Below, piece by piece: positions 41,440 through 51,002 of a DNA stretch of 64,000 bases (the first letter of the stretch is position 1; every line of letters starts with the position of its first letter). This DNA is from Pseudoips prasinana. Lineage: Eukaryota; Arthropoda; Insecta; Lepidoptera; Nolidae. The position numbers were made by a program, and so were the translations under genes. The stretch covers positions 12,535,201 to 12,599,200 of the forward strand of contig OX621257.1 in the NCBI GenBank assembly GCA_951640165.1, read 5' to 3'. The notes below the pieces were generated by a model. It was not told the origin of the DNA. It saw only the letters and a program-made list of their open reading frames with translations, and ran no database searches.

Positions 41440-42223
41440 GGGTACACTACATTAATACGAAAAGCTTTATTCCGAAAGTCACAAATACGAATTTCAAAAT
41501 ACCGATTTCCATAATTCCGAATGGTTAAAATTTGCGAATATTACAACTATGATTTATCAGTACTTCCTTTTTTTTATAATTCCTAAATTTCAATATTCTT
41601 TACGTTTATAATTACTCTTCTCAAAATATCGAGTTTCAATAGATCGAATAAAAAAAGTCCTACTTGATGATAATTCTAAATATCAACAATACGAATAAAA
41701 ATATTTGGTTTCGTTGGTCACAATTTTAACCTAACCTTACCCAAATGATTCACCAACAATATAGGGGATCTGACACACTGCATGCAGCATGCAAGCAGGC
41801 ATGCAGCAAGTAAGCAGGCATGCAACATGCAGCAGGCATTGTTTCTGTCACGGCTACGGCCCTTCGGTGTTTAGGCGGCCCCACGTGAGATGCACGTGCG
41901 CGTGAGCAAGACTACGTGAAGTTGGTTTTGCATCGATTCGTTTCTGTCACCAAATTTTCTAGCACAGCATGTTGTCTTTTAGTTTGTTCGAAGTATTGAA
42001 AATCGGAATGTCGTTTTTCGGACTGAGAACACTTCGAGCATTTGACTCTTCAAATGTATGAAAATCGGAAAACTAACAATCGCATTTACGACTTTCGGTA
42101 AAATAAATTTCGTGATTTTTAATAATAGACATTACAATTCTTAGGTATTATGAAATACGGACTTTTAAAAATCGAAACATTGAAAATCGGAATAAAGTAT
42201 TTCGAAGTATTTGGGTGTTTCCC
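41440..42223. mobile_element. Non-autonomous DNA transposon, 784 bp, 8-9 bp TSD
   Basis: Flanked by ATTCCACC (41432-41439 and 42224-42231; the next base is G at both ends, so the duplication is 8 or 9 bp). Ends: left GGGTACACTACATTAATACG, right (reverse complement) GGGAAACACCCAAATACTTC. Both continue into CTTTATTCCGA, so the imperfect inverted repeats reach ~40 bp. The centre (41770-41900) is GC-rich with clustered CATGCAGCA/GCAGGCATGC motifs. No ORF. hAT-like (8 bp) or Mutator-like (9 bp). Confidence 0.75.
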
Positions 42224-42231
42224 ATTCCACC

Positions 42232-42600
42232 GTATTCGAGATTATGTAGAACCTATGTAACGTATACTTAAATTATTGTTTCCGTGCACCTATTTACATT
42301 TATGAGTTGGGTTCCCTTATGAGAATTAACTTTCAAGCTTATTAAAGTTGTTCGTTATGATTCTATTAAGTCATTATTAAGCGCTAACTAAATATTTAAA
42401 CTAATAATAATAGTAACAATCCCTTCAAAATATTTATGCTGTATAGAAATACAAAAAACTATATAGAAATAAAATAGATTATATAAAAGCAACATCAATG
42501 AAATAAATATTTCCTTTAAATATTCTAATTTAAGTTTGTTTTTTTATATGCACATACACACATATATGTACATACACACAACACACTAAGAGCTGTTAAT
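42232..42600. other. Unassigned AT-rich sequence
   Basis: No gene or repeat recognised; a CACATACACACA run at 42551-42580. Confidence 0.4.
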
Positions 42601-42603
42601 ATT

Positions 42604-42746
42604 TGTATAGACGCCAGCACATCCAGCTACCCCAATCTGTCAAATTTATTTTATAGATTTTCAACTTTATCACAAAAGCATAAAGTTCACTTTCAATTGG
42701 GGAAATTTGACAGATTGGGGTAGCTTGATGTGCTAGCGTCTGTACT
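42604..42746. mobile_element. Palindromic MITE, copy 1 of 2
   Basis: The left arm (GTATAGACGCCAGCACATCC, AGCTACCCCAATCTGTCAAA) mirrors the right arm (TTTGACAGATTGGGGTAGCT, TGATGTGCTAGCGTCTGTAC) over ~42 bp. The loop contains CTTTATCACAAAAGCATAAA. The second copy is at 52932-53071 in inverted orientation. Non-coding; superfamily not determined. Confidence 0.85.
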
Positions 42747-43082
42747 TAGTTATCGTATTTCATTTTGATATTATTATTATTTACGTTTTGAATTTATCAA
42801 ACTTGGGTAGGAGCGAGAGCGACAACCCAAGTATTTTATGACACACTGGAGCAGCTCTATAATAGTATATACACTGTAATTGTAAAATCCAATAAACCAT
42901 TTTTATTTTTTATTTATATTAAGTTATATTTGAATATCACGGGGCTTGGATTTTTTTTCAGACAGTTTTGTGTATCTCCAAGGATACTTGCCAATAATTA
43001 AGGAAAACCCCGTGGAGGTTGGCTGCAGCAGGCAAATTGCAGCGAGAAGCGCAATTATTCTATAAATAATATAATAATAATA
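42747..43082. other. Unassigned, with a possible LINE 3' end
   Basis: 42840-42910 ends with CCAATAAACCATTTTTATTT, which resembles a retroposon 3' end. Nothing else recognised. Confidence 0.35.
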
Positions 43083-43083
43083 A

Positions 43084-43334
43084 TATCTCGGGACAATGTC
43101 ACACAGATCATCCTAGCCCCAAACTAAGCACAGCTTGTACTATGAGTACCAGGCGACGATATACATACTTATATAGATAGATAAATACTTATATACATAG
43201 AAAACATTCATGACTCAGATACGTGACGTCAGATTCGTGCTCACCACACAAATATTTGCACTTACCGGGATTCGAACCCAGGACCACCAGCTTCGTAGGC
43301 AGGAGCACTACCAACTAGGCTACGGTGACCGTCT
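43084..43334 (-). mobile_element. tRNA-derived SINE, family B, full length
   Basis: Antisense: the head ends at 43334 (CGGTCACCGTAGCCTAGTTG), box B is GGTTCGAATCCCGG, and the tail is ATCATCCTAGCCCCAAACTA, AGCACAGCTTGTACTATG, ATCTCGGGACAATGTC. About 250 bp. Confidence 0.88.
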
Positions 43335-43646
43335 ATGTACTAAGAATGTAGAAGGAATTCATAATAATTGTGTTTCTAGCTGTTTTTTTTTATAATTTAC
43401 CTATTTATACGAGTATAAATTATAATTGAAGGAATTTATTTTTAGTACATGCATCATAACTACATACAAACATAAAATCACGTCGGTTTCCCAGAGTTGT
43501 AGGCAGATACAAAGGATTCCTATTTGCCACGATCCTTGTACACCTCTGTTTCCTCGTGTACTCTCTTTATATTCTAAATAATGTAATACACATTTTCTAA
43601 ACAATGTAATACATATTCTAAATAATATAACACTTATATTATTATA

Positions 43647-43905
43647 TAATTTGACGGTCAGTGTAGCCTAGTTGGTAGTGCTCCTGCCTACGAAGCTGGT
43701 GGTCCTGGGTTCGAATCCCGGTAAGTGCAAATATTTGTGTGATGAGCACGAATATTTGTTTCTGAGTCATGGATGTTTTCTATGTATTAAAGTATTTATC
43801 TATCTATGTAAGTATGTATATCGTCGCCTGATACCCATAGTACAAGCTTTGCTTAGTTTGGGGCTAGGATGATCTGTGTGACATTGTCCATAGATATTAT
43901 TAACT
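43647..43905 (+). mobile_element. tRNA-derived SINE, family B, full length
   Basis: Head TTGACGGTCAGTGTAGCCTA (from 43651), GGGTTCGAATCCCGG, body as in 39711, tail CCCATAGTACAAGCTTTGCT, TAGTTTGGGGCTAGGATGAT and GACATTGTCCATAGATATTA. The tail is recognisably related to that of SINE A. Confidence 0.88.
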
Positions 43906-44364
43906 TTAATTATAAATAATAAAATAACTCAAATTCGAAAAGAGACAACCCTACAATAATCCTACAGTCTTCTATTGTGTACCTGCCTCTAATCATATTT
44001 ACGGCGTATTTCGTTCCCTCAGAAATGTTCTATAATGATGGATAGTAAGGAAATGAATTATTTATGTGCGACGCGCGTCATAACGTGTGGATGGGGAAAG
44101 TTGTAGGTTATGCTATGTTTACCAACTAATGAAATAAGTTTAAGAGTTTGCATATTTATAAGATCTGCTTTTGTAGAAGGAATCAATAGTAATAACGCAA
44201 TTAATTTGCTGAATACGGAATCTAGCCACTTTTACAAGAATGCTGCTGACGAAACGTGACCTTGAGCAACTCATCATCAGCACCATCAGCATCGTCCAAA
44301 TTATAACATTTTAGAAATTTAATGTTGAGAATAATAAACTGACTAAATGTCTGCACTTGTGATT
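43906..44364. other. Unassigned
   Basis: No gene or repeat recognised. Confidence 0.4.
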
Positions 44365-44520
44365 GTGGTTACGACTATCGCCTCCCTACTTCACGTCCCG
44401 GATTCGGTTTTCGCACAGGATAACTATTTGTGCTGTTTTGAGTCTGGGTGTACCTTGTCTACACCCAGACTCAAAACTATTATTATTATTATTGTGTCCG
44501 TCAATTGTATGTTTGTAAAG
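44365..44520 (+). repeat. SINE D fragment with 18 bp hairpin
   Basis: 44365-44452 has SINE D features (GACTATCGCCTCCCTACTTC, ATAACTATTTGTGCTG). GTTTTGAGTCTGGGTGTA (44435-44452) is followed after 7 nt by its exact reverse complement (44460-44477), then ATT repeats. This looks like two SINE ends joined head to head. Confidence 0.6.
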
Positions 44521-44611
44521 TAACCCGCGACGCAGGGATTCACTTAGTTATTTACTATATAAATGCGAAAGTAACTCTGTCTGTCTGTAGAGCTTTCACG
44601 TCAAAACTACT

Positions 44612-44767
44612 CATCATCATCATCATCATATCAGCCGAAAGACGTCCACTGCTGGACAAAGACCTCCCCCAAAGATCTCCACAATTGCCGGTCTTGCGCT
44701 ATCTGCATCCAGCGATTTCCAAACGATTTCGATTTGCTAATTTGTTGTTTCCGATGTCAAAACTACT
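44612..44767 (-). repeat. RTE subfamily A 3' end with 12 bp target duplication
   Basis: Starts with CATCATCATCATCATATCAG tail/end and GAAAGACGTCCACTGCTGG, truncated after GCATCCAGCGATTTCC. GTCAAAACTACT occurs at 44600-44611 and again at 44756-44767, a 12 bp duplication typical of LINE insertion. The small non-RTE piece 44727-44755 may be filler made at the 5' junction. Confidence 0.75.
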
Positions 44768-44835
44768 GGATCGATTTAATTATTATTTTGTACACAGATA
44801 GTCTAGAGCCTGAGAAAGGCTACTTTTTAATGCGG

Positions 44836-45164
44836 TGTAGCTGCAATACATAATATGTGAAAGCATAGACGTCCGAACACCGCGGTGCCGACCGGGAACT
44901 GACACTACTGAGTTCATGCCACATGTTTTTATATGAGGCGCACGCGCTGTACCGCGCGGGCCTTGCCCGCGTTATAGCAAAAATATTTTAGATATACCTG
45001 TCTTCGATAAATTATTAAATATGATCTCCTTAAACGCATACCTCTTGTACTATGAGAAATGTAGATATAAGTAGGCTAAGTTTAATCCAAAATATACATT
45101 CGTACCATACAGTGTTGGATAGTTTTACTCTGGGTTCTACAGCTACAGAACTCCCTGCCTTACA
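44836..45164 (+). repeat. CsRn1-type 5' LTR
   Basis: 329 bp, starts TGTAGCTGCAATAC, ends CTGCCTTACA. It differs from the 3' LTR by one substitution (C/A near 45090) and one T indel (near 45117). Confidence 0.95.
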
Positions 45165-45165
45165 T

Positions 45166-45181
45166 TGGTGACCCCGACTGC
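45166..45181 (+). promoter_or_regulatory. Primer binding site, tRNA-Trp
   Basis: TGGTGACCCCGACTG begins one base after the LTR. It is complementary to the 3' end of insect tRNA-Trp (…CGGGGTCACCA). Confidence 0.85.
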
Positions 45182-45192
45182 CAGAATAAATC

Positions 45193-46092
45193 ATGGCAAC
45201 AGAAAGCAACCCAGTCTCCGATCAAGAACTCTCCGGTGTGTCTACTCATCTCCGTATTTCACCTATATGGCGCGATCGATTACGATTATGGTTCGCCCAG
45301 TTTGAAGCCATCGTTTCACCGCACAAAAAGAGCGACAAGGCGATGTATGAGCTTGTCATTGGACAGCTGGAACGGCAAGACATCGACGAGATCGCCGACA
45401 TCATTCTACGGCCTCCCGACAGCAACAAGTATAATGCCATCAAGACCCGCCTCTTGCAAGTATACGAGGAATCGGAGCAGCGGCAAGTACAACGGTTACT
45501 CTCCGAGATGGAACTGGGAGAGATGAAGCCCTCACAACTTCTCCGGCGAATGAAGAGCCTTGCCGGCGAAAATATATCAGAATCGACGCTGCGTATTATG
45601 TGGACTAACCATCTTCCACAATCGATTCGCGCCGTCCTCGCCGTGAGTGTAAATATTGCCCAAAAATCGGATCTCAACGACCTCGCATCAATGGCTGACA
45701 AGATTCTAGAAACTACCCACCCCGAAGTCACCGCCATTGCCAGTACTTCGCAGACCGAGCCGAGTCGCTCCGGGCTTACATCGAGCGACTTACGCGCATT
45801 ACATGAGAAGATTGACATGCTCACGAGTGAATTAGCGGAACTAAAAGCGCGACATCTGACGCGTGAAATAGAGGAGTTGAAATCACGGCGAGCCTATCAA
45901 CCAAGACGATGTTGGAACCAACATCGTAGTAAATCAAGATCACTCAGTAATCAACGTCTACCACGCAGTATTACGCCGCAGCGCCCCGATACACCAAACA
46001 TATGTTATTACCACCGCAAGTTTGGTAAACAAGCTTACCGTTGCACGCGCCCGTGCAAGTTCCAAGATTCGACGCCCGCTTCGGAAAACTAA
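45193..46092 (+). CDS. gag: CsRn1-type Gag
   Basis: An intact 299-codon ORF starting 12 bp after the primer site. It forms the particle and binds RNA. The first ~190 residues are a helical capsid-like domain (Trp-Arg-Asp-Arg-Leu-Arg-Leu-Trp-Phe near 26-35). Then comes a predicted coiled coil (residues ~200-236, Leu-His-Glu-Lys-Ile-Asp-Met-Leu and Ile-Glu-Glu-Leu-Lys), a basic Arg/Ser stretch, and C271-x2-H274-x9-C284-x3-C288, the CHCC motif that defines the CsRn1 group. Pol starts in the -1 frame within the last ~50 bp, so Pol would need a -1 frameshift. The antisense 192-codon open frame is a shadow. Confidence 0.9.
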   Translation: MATESNPVSDQELSGVSTHLRISPIWRDRLRLWFAQFEAIVSPHKKSDKAMYELVIGQLERQDIDEIADIILRPPDSNKYNAIKTRLLQVYEESEQRQVQRLLSEMELGEMKPSQLLRRMKSLAGENISESTLRIMWTNHLPQSIRAVLAVSVNIAQKSDLNDLASMADKILETTHPEVTAIASTSQTEPSRSGLTSSDLRALHEKIDMLTSELAELKARHLTREIEELKSRRAYQPRRCWNQHRSKSRSLSNQRLPRSITPQRPDTPNICYYHRKFGKQAYRCTRPCKFQDSTPASEN

Positions 46093-47778
46093 CCGCCGCG
46101 TTGGCTGAGGCGGCAACCGACGCGAACCACGCATCACACCGTCTATTCGTGACAGATAGAAATTCACGTCTATCTTTTCTCATCGACACTGGCGCAAACA
46201 TATCCGTCGTACCGAGACAAAGAGGGATGAAGACAGCTCCGACATCATTTCAATTTTACGCCGCTAACAACACTACAATACCTACAATATGGAGAGAAAA
46301 CCCTGGTGCTGGATCTGAAACTAAGAAGACCATACACCTGGAAGTTCGTCATCGCTGCAGTCACGAAACCCATCATCGGTGCAGATTTTTTGAAACACCA
46401 CAACCTGCTAGTTGACATACGCGGACGTTGTCTTATTGATAAAGTCACGAATTTATCTGTCAGAACATCAGTTTCATATTCCACCGAGCCAACCGTGAGA
46501 AGCATTGATGATCAACAACGCTTTCATCAAATCCTCGCCGAGTACCCGGACATCATCCGACCGTCCTCAATGAAGCAAATACCTAAACATCGCGTCGAAC
46601 ATCACATCGAAACTACCGGCCCGCCGCTGCACAGTAGAACACGACCGTTACCGCCGCACCGCTACTGGGCCGCTAAGAAAGAATTCGAAACCATGATGCA
46701 GCAGGGCATATGCCGTCCAAGCAAAAGCCCTTGGTCAAGCCCGCTTCATGTCGTGCCCAAGAAAAATGGTGATATACGAGTATGTGGCGACTACAGACGT
46801 CTCAACGCAGTGACCAAGCCCGACCGCTACCCTGTGCCTCGACTAAAGGACTTCACGTACCTGCTACATGGCAAGAATATCTTTACGGTACTGGACCTGA
46901 ACAGGGCTTACCAGCAGTTACCCGTGCACGAGCCTGACATTGAGAAAACCGCTATCACCACTCCGTTCGGATTATTTGAATTTCCAAGGATGTGTCCAGG
47001 CCTGAAAGGAGCTGGTCAAACATTCCAACGATTCATACACCAAGTACTCAGCGGACTCGAGTTTGTGTTCTCATTCGTCGATGACGTCATCATAGCTTCA
47101 GACAGCCTAGACACGGCGTATCAAGACCTACGGATCGTCCTACAACGACTAGACGAATACGGAATTACGATCAATCCATCAAAATGCGTATTTGCCCAAG
47201 AAAACGTGAAATTCCTCGGTTACGACGTGTCGAGTGAAGGAATCAAGCCGCCGTACGAGAAAGTCAAGGTAATTGCGGATTACCCGAAACCGGAGACCAT
47301 CGAAGAACTCCGACGGTTTCTCGGTATGGTCAACTTTTACCGTGACAACACACCGAACGCCGCTCTCATTCAAGCCCCACTCAACGCCTTCCTACACAAC
47401 TCAAAGAGACGTGACAAATCAAAAATCAACTGGTCTACTGAAGCCCTGTAAGCATTCGAAGCCTGTAAAGCTAGCATGCAGAACGCAACTTTACTCGCTC
47501 ATCCATCACCATCCGTCGACCATCCGATGTCAATCATGTGCGATGCCTCAAACAAGTCTGCAGGCTCGGTACTTCAACAACGCATAAATAACAAATGGGT
47601 ACCTCTCGGCTACTTCTCCAAGAAATTCTCCGACGCGCAACAACGATACAGTACATTCGATCGAGAGCTAACATCAATCTACATGGCAATAAAACATTTC
47701 AGAAAAATGTTCGAGGGAAGAGAACTCACTATCTACACGGACCACAAACCACTGACTTTTTTTTTTTTTTTTTTTTTT

Positions 47779-48413
47779 ATTATTCCCACTCTTTTGGGGA
47801 ATAGGCAGACGTTACCCCTTGCATGGCAAGAGTTCTTGTTTATGTTCATTTCGGGTTTGCCTATTAGGGTTTTAATAATCAAGTGAATATTGCAAGAATT
47901 TACTTGTTTTCAGTGATTAAACTTATTTATTGTATACTGGTATTGTTATATTTATTTCTTTTATCGTTAAAAATTATTTACTGTTTATTTATATGTTGTT
48001 TTAATTTTAAGTGTGTGAATTTGCTATTAAGTTATTTGTTTTATTTATTTATTTGTGTATTTAGTTAATAAAATTATTGTTTTGTCTTTAAAGTTATTTA
48101 TTGTTAACATTACTTCGGTTTATTTTTGTGATCTCCTGTTTATTTATTTGTTTTCTGAGACGGTATTGTAATATTTATCATTTATATCGTCTGAAATTAT
48201 TGACTGTTTATTTATACGTTGATTTGAATTAAACTTTTTTGATGTTTGAATTTTTATTATTTGGTCGTTTGTTTTCTGGATTACTGTTTCATTATGTGGC
48301 GTTAATATTTATATACATAAGGAATAAGTATCTTCCCTATTAGCTATCCAATTGCAATTTTTACGTATTATCTAAATACATATTCTTGCAACCACCTTAT
48401 ACTTCCGTCTTGC
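47779..48413 (-). other. LINE 3' UTR, AT-rich
   Basis: On the minus strand it runs into CATGCAAGGGGTAACGTCTG, CCCCAAAAGAGTGGGAATAA and the poly-A tail. The 61-codon plus-strand open frame (47883-48068) is a low-complexity artefact. Confidence 0.6.
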
Positions 48414-48990
48414 TTATTTTATATATATAAATATTAATGTTATAGGTGTTCGTAGCGTTTGTGGTTGATCATAGTGCATTATGAACTCTCTACAGACGCT
48501 TTTCTTGAACTCTTTTAGGTGCTTAATAAAAATTTTGTTACATTTGAATTTATTTTTGATATGGTAATTGTATTTCAAAAGGGAATTGGTTGTTTCTATG
48601 TTCAAGTTTATGTCGTTAATTTTATTCTTGTATCTATTGTATAAATTTGGGTCAGGACCGATTGTAAAGGGACCGGCCCTGTGATGCATTGTAGAATCTA
48701 TAGTGAATTTTCTTTTTATTACAAAATCTGCATGCCAGCTCATCATTCTTCCATTTGTCCTGAGCCCCTCTAGTTTTTGACTTAGTGTTTGCCTAATTGG
48801 TTGCCTATTTTCATAATATGCAACTGAGCCAATTATTTCACTTAGGTTTAGGGAGTTCCGGAACCAGGTAGGGCTCATAGCGCATTCGACAGTGTTGGTT
48901 TCTCGCGATGTACTAAGAGTATGCAACTCTAGCTCTCGCGAGAGCGTCCCATTTTTTACGAATGGGACATTCACTGTCGAATGCGTTGTG
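48414..48990 (-). other. Second open frame after ORF1, function unknown
   Basis: A frame different from ORF1 stays open for ~190 codons across and beyond the ORF1 stop, to 48414. Beyond 48912 it is Asn/Lys/Ile-rich with Trp-Phe-Arg-Asn-Ser-Leu, Ile-Gly-Ser-Val-Ala-Tyr-Tyr and His-Ala-Asp-Phe-Val-Ile-Lys-Arg. No RT, endonuclease or RNase H motif. It could be a small extra ORF, a remnant of ORF2's C-terminus, or chance in AT-rich sequence. Confidence 0.35.
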
Positions 48991-49513
48991 AGACGTTTTC
49001 TCACTGGCACGACAATTTTTACAGTTGGCGATTTCCCCGGCTTGCCAATTTGGACAGTCGGGCCGTCGGTGGGAACCGCCGCAGTGCGAGCACAGATCTT
49101 TATCTTCGGTGCAGTGTCTGCGACCGTGACCGAAGCCGAGGCAACGTGTACATTGTACCAGCGGGCTTTGGTCGAAAACACGAACCCGCTGCAGATCAAT
49201 GTACACCCTCTCCGCTGCGATCAGTCGCCTCCAGACGGGGGGCGAAACTTCCAATACGACGTGTTGCTCATTTAGATTTTTCGCCCTCCGCCTGTACTTG
49301 ACCACGACGGTTTTGTCTCCCTCGGAGATGTCGCTGAGAAGATGACCATTTTGATTCAATATAGACTCTACGATGTCATTGTCCGTATTGAAGGACAGTA
49401 AATCGGTCAGTACTATAAGCGGGTTTTTAAAATTTGTCGCCTCCATCTTAAGTTGGGCGGACGAATTTTTAATTTTGGGTATCACGCCCTGCAGATCGTT
49501 TTTGTCTACGCAG
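48913..49513 (-). CDS. LINE ORF1: zinc-knuckle Gag-like protein, 5'-truncated
   Basis: 200 open codons with no stop to the 5' junction, so the start codon is lost by truncation. An RRM-like/aminoterminal part (Val-Val-Val-Lys-Tyr-Arg-Arg-Arg, Val-Leu-Glu-Val-Ser-Pro) precedes three Cys-rich knuckles: Cys-x2-Cys-x4-His-x4-Cys (Cys-Thr-Arg-Cys-Leu-Gly-Phe-Gly-His), Cys-x2-Cys-x3-His-x4-Cys (Cys-Ser-His-Cys-Gly-Gly-Ser-His), and a longer Cys-x2-Cys…His…Cys. This is the ORF1 layout of jockey/R1-superfamily LINEs, which binds element RNA. The frame ends at 48913. The plus-strand open frames here are shadows. Confidence 0.85.
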
Positions 49514-49524
49514 ACCACTGACTT

Positions 49525-51002
49525 ACGAAATTCTCAAGCCGCCATCGGACAATGACACACAACGCCGAGCCCGCCAACTGTCATTCATAAGCGAATTTAC
49601 TACGGACATACGTCACGTGAGCGGTATAAACAACGCAGTTGCCGATGCCCTGTCGAGAATTGAGGCGATAGAAATACCTACTTCGATCGACTATACGCAG
49701 CTAGCGGCCGCTCAACAAAAAGATGTGTCACTACCCGAACTGCTCAAACAAACGAACATCGCACTTAAAAGTATCGCTATACCTACGACAAACCAACGAG
49801 TCTACTGCGAAGTATCTACGAGCAACATACGCCCGTATATAACAGCTGATTTGCGACGAGCCGCGTTCAACGCTGTACATAACGTGAGTCATCCCGGTAT
49901 CCGTACAACGCGAAAACTCATACAAGAAAGGTTCTTCTGGCCTTCGATGAACACGGACATCGGACGTTGGGCTAAAGGATGTACTGCGTGTCAACAATCC
50001 AAAGTACAACGACATACCTACAGCAATATCGCATCGTTGCCGCAAAGCACACGATTCCAATGCCTACACATAGATATAGTTGGCCCGCTACCACCATCGG
50101 CGAACGGACATCGGTACCTAGTTACCATGATAGATCGCGCGACTCGCTGGCCCGAAGCTATCCCCATACAAGAAATATCGGCTGAGACAGTAGCGAAGAC
50201 CGTTTACGAAGCATGGATAACACGGTTCGGTTCACCCGTCACCATAACAACAGACCAAGGAAGACAATTTGAGAGTCTGTTGTTTCTCGAATTAACGCGT
50301 TTGGTCGGTGCCGAGAAAGCCCGTACTACTGCCTATCACCCGCAGAGTAACGGGATTATAGAACGGTGGCACCGCTCGCTGAAGGCTGCACTGATGGCAA
50401 GGCTATCAACATGTAGCAAGTGGTTCGAGGAACTACCTACAGTACTCATGGGACTTCGTGCCGCCACCCGCATGGACACAAACACAAGCGCAGCGCAGCT
50501 GACCTACGGGCAAGCATTACGCTTGCCAGGAGATTTTCTCACACCATCACCTGCAAGTACGAAGATGGACTATACGTACGTCGACAAACTACACCGCGTT
50601 ATCACTCAGCTGACACCAGCCTACGTACCGCATAGCAACAACAAAAACATTTTTGTGCACCGAGATCTCCGTACCTGTGAATCCGTATTTCTACGTATTG
50701 ATGCCGTACGTAAACCACTGCAACGTCCCTACGAGGGGCCGTATCCAGTTCTGGAGAGAAGCGAGAAATACTTTAAGATTAGATTACCGACTCGTACTAT
50801 CAACGTATCCATCGATCGCTTGAAGCCGGCGTATATTCTGAGTACTGAGCAAAATACTGATGGCAGCGACGGTGCACCTACCACGGATATCCCTTCTACA
50901 CCTGCAGCGGCAACGTTAACATCCCAAGATCAGCACTACAGGACGAGATCCGGCAGAGCTGTCAAGCCTCCAGTACGCTTCGCTAAGGGGGGACCACTGT
51001 AG
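49525..51002 (+). CDS. pol: CsRn1-type Pol C-terminal half: RNase H end and integrase
   Basis: The frame is open from the LINE junction to TAG 51000-51002, inside the first bases of the 3' LTR. It starts with the last part of RNase H (Ile-Arg-His-Val-Ser-Gly-Ile-Asn-Asn, Ala-Asp-Ala-Leu-Ser-Arg-Ile). Integrase: zinc-binding His-x3-His…Cys-x2-Cys (49880-49995); catalytic Asp in His-Ile-Asp-Ile-Val-Gly (~50073), Asp in Thr-Thr-Asp-Gln-Gly-Arg-Gln-Phe (~50252), and Glu in Gly-Ile-Ile-Glu-Arg-Trp-His (~50360), with 35 residues between the last two. A Glu-Gly-Pro-Tyr-Pro-Val GPY/F-type motif lies near 50737. All catalytic residues are kept, but it is cut off from its promoter side by the LINE. Confidence 0.88.
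50985..50995 (+). promoter_or_regulatory. CsRn1-type polypurine tract
   Basis: AAGGGGGGA lies 3-5 bases before the 3' LTR, within the pol ORF. Confidence 0.7.

Larger units (their letters stand above)
46041..49513 (+). pseudogene. pol: CsRn1-type Pol N-terminal half: protease, RT, RNase H start
   Basis: Protease in the frame from 46041 has Phe-Leu-Ile-Asp-Thr-Gly-Ala (about 46182). One extra A at about 46287 shifts the frame; Gly-Ala-Asp-Phe-Leu-Lys-His and RT follow in the frame to 47451. RT has Leu-Asp-Leu-Asn-Arg-Ala-Tyr-Gln (~46900) and catalytic Phe-Val-Asp-Asp (~47078). The usual Met-Pro-Phe-Gly-Leu motif before it reads Met-Cys-Pro-Gly-Leu-Lys-Gly-Ala-Gly. TAA at 47449-47451 interrupts; the same frame continues into RNase H (Met-Cys-Asp-Ala-Ser, Asp-Arg-Glu-Leu, Tyr-Thr-Asp-His-Lys-Pro-Leu), which is cut at 47758 by the LINE insertion. 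Confidence 0.88.
47759..49513 (-). mobile_element. LINE copy with gag-like ORF1 and no RT (1755 bp)
   Basis: A target duplication of 11 bp, ACCACTGACTT (47748-47758 and 49514-49524), a ~20 nt poly-A tail (T run 47759-47778) and 5' truncation inside an open reading frame mark a genuine LINE-type insertion on the minus strand. After ORF1 there are ~1.15 kb of AT-rich sequence before the poly-A, with none of the RT or endonuclease motifs expected of ORF2. Mammalian HAL1 elements have a similar ORF1-only structure. The donor could be an internally deleted LINE. Confidence 0.85.

Noticed and set aside
45246..45824. 192-codon minus-strand open frame over gag
   Set aside because: Shadow of the well-supported gag ORF on the plus strand.
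47883..48068. 61-codon Leu/Phe/Tyr-rich plus-strand open frame resembling a membrane peptide
   Set aside because: Low-complexity AT-rich 3' UTR of the minus-strand half-LINE.
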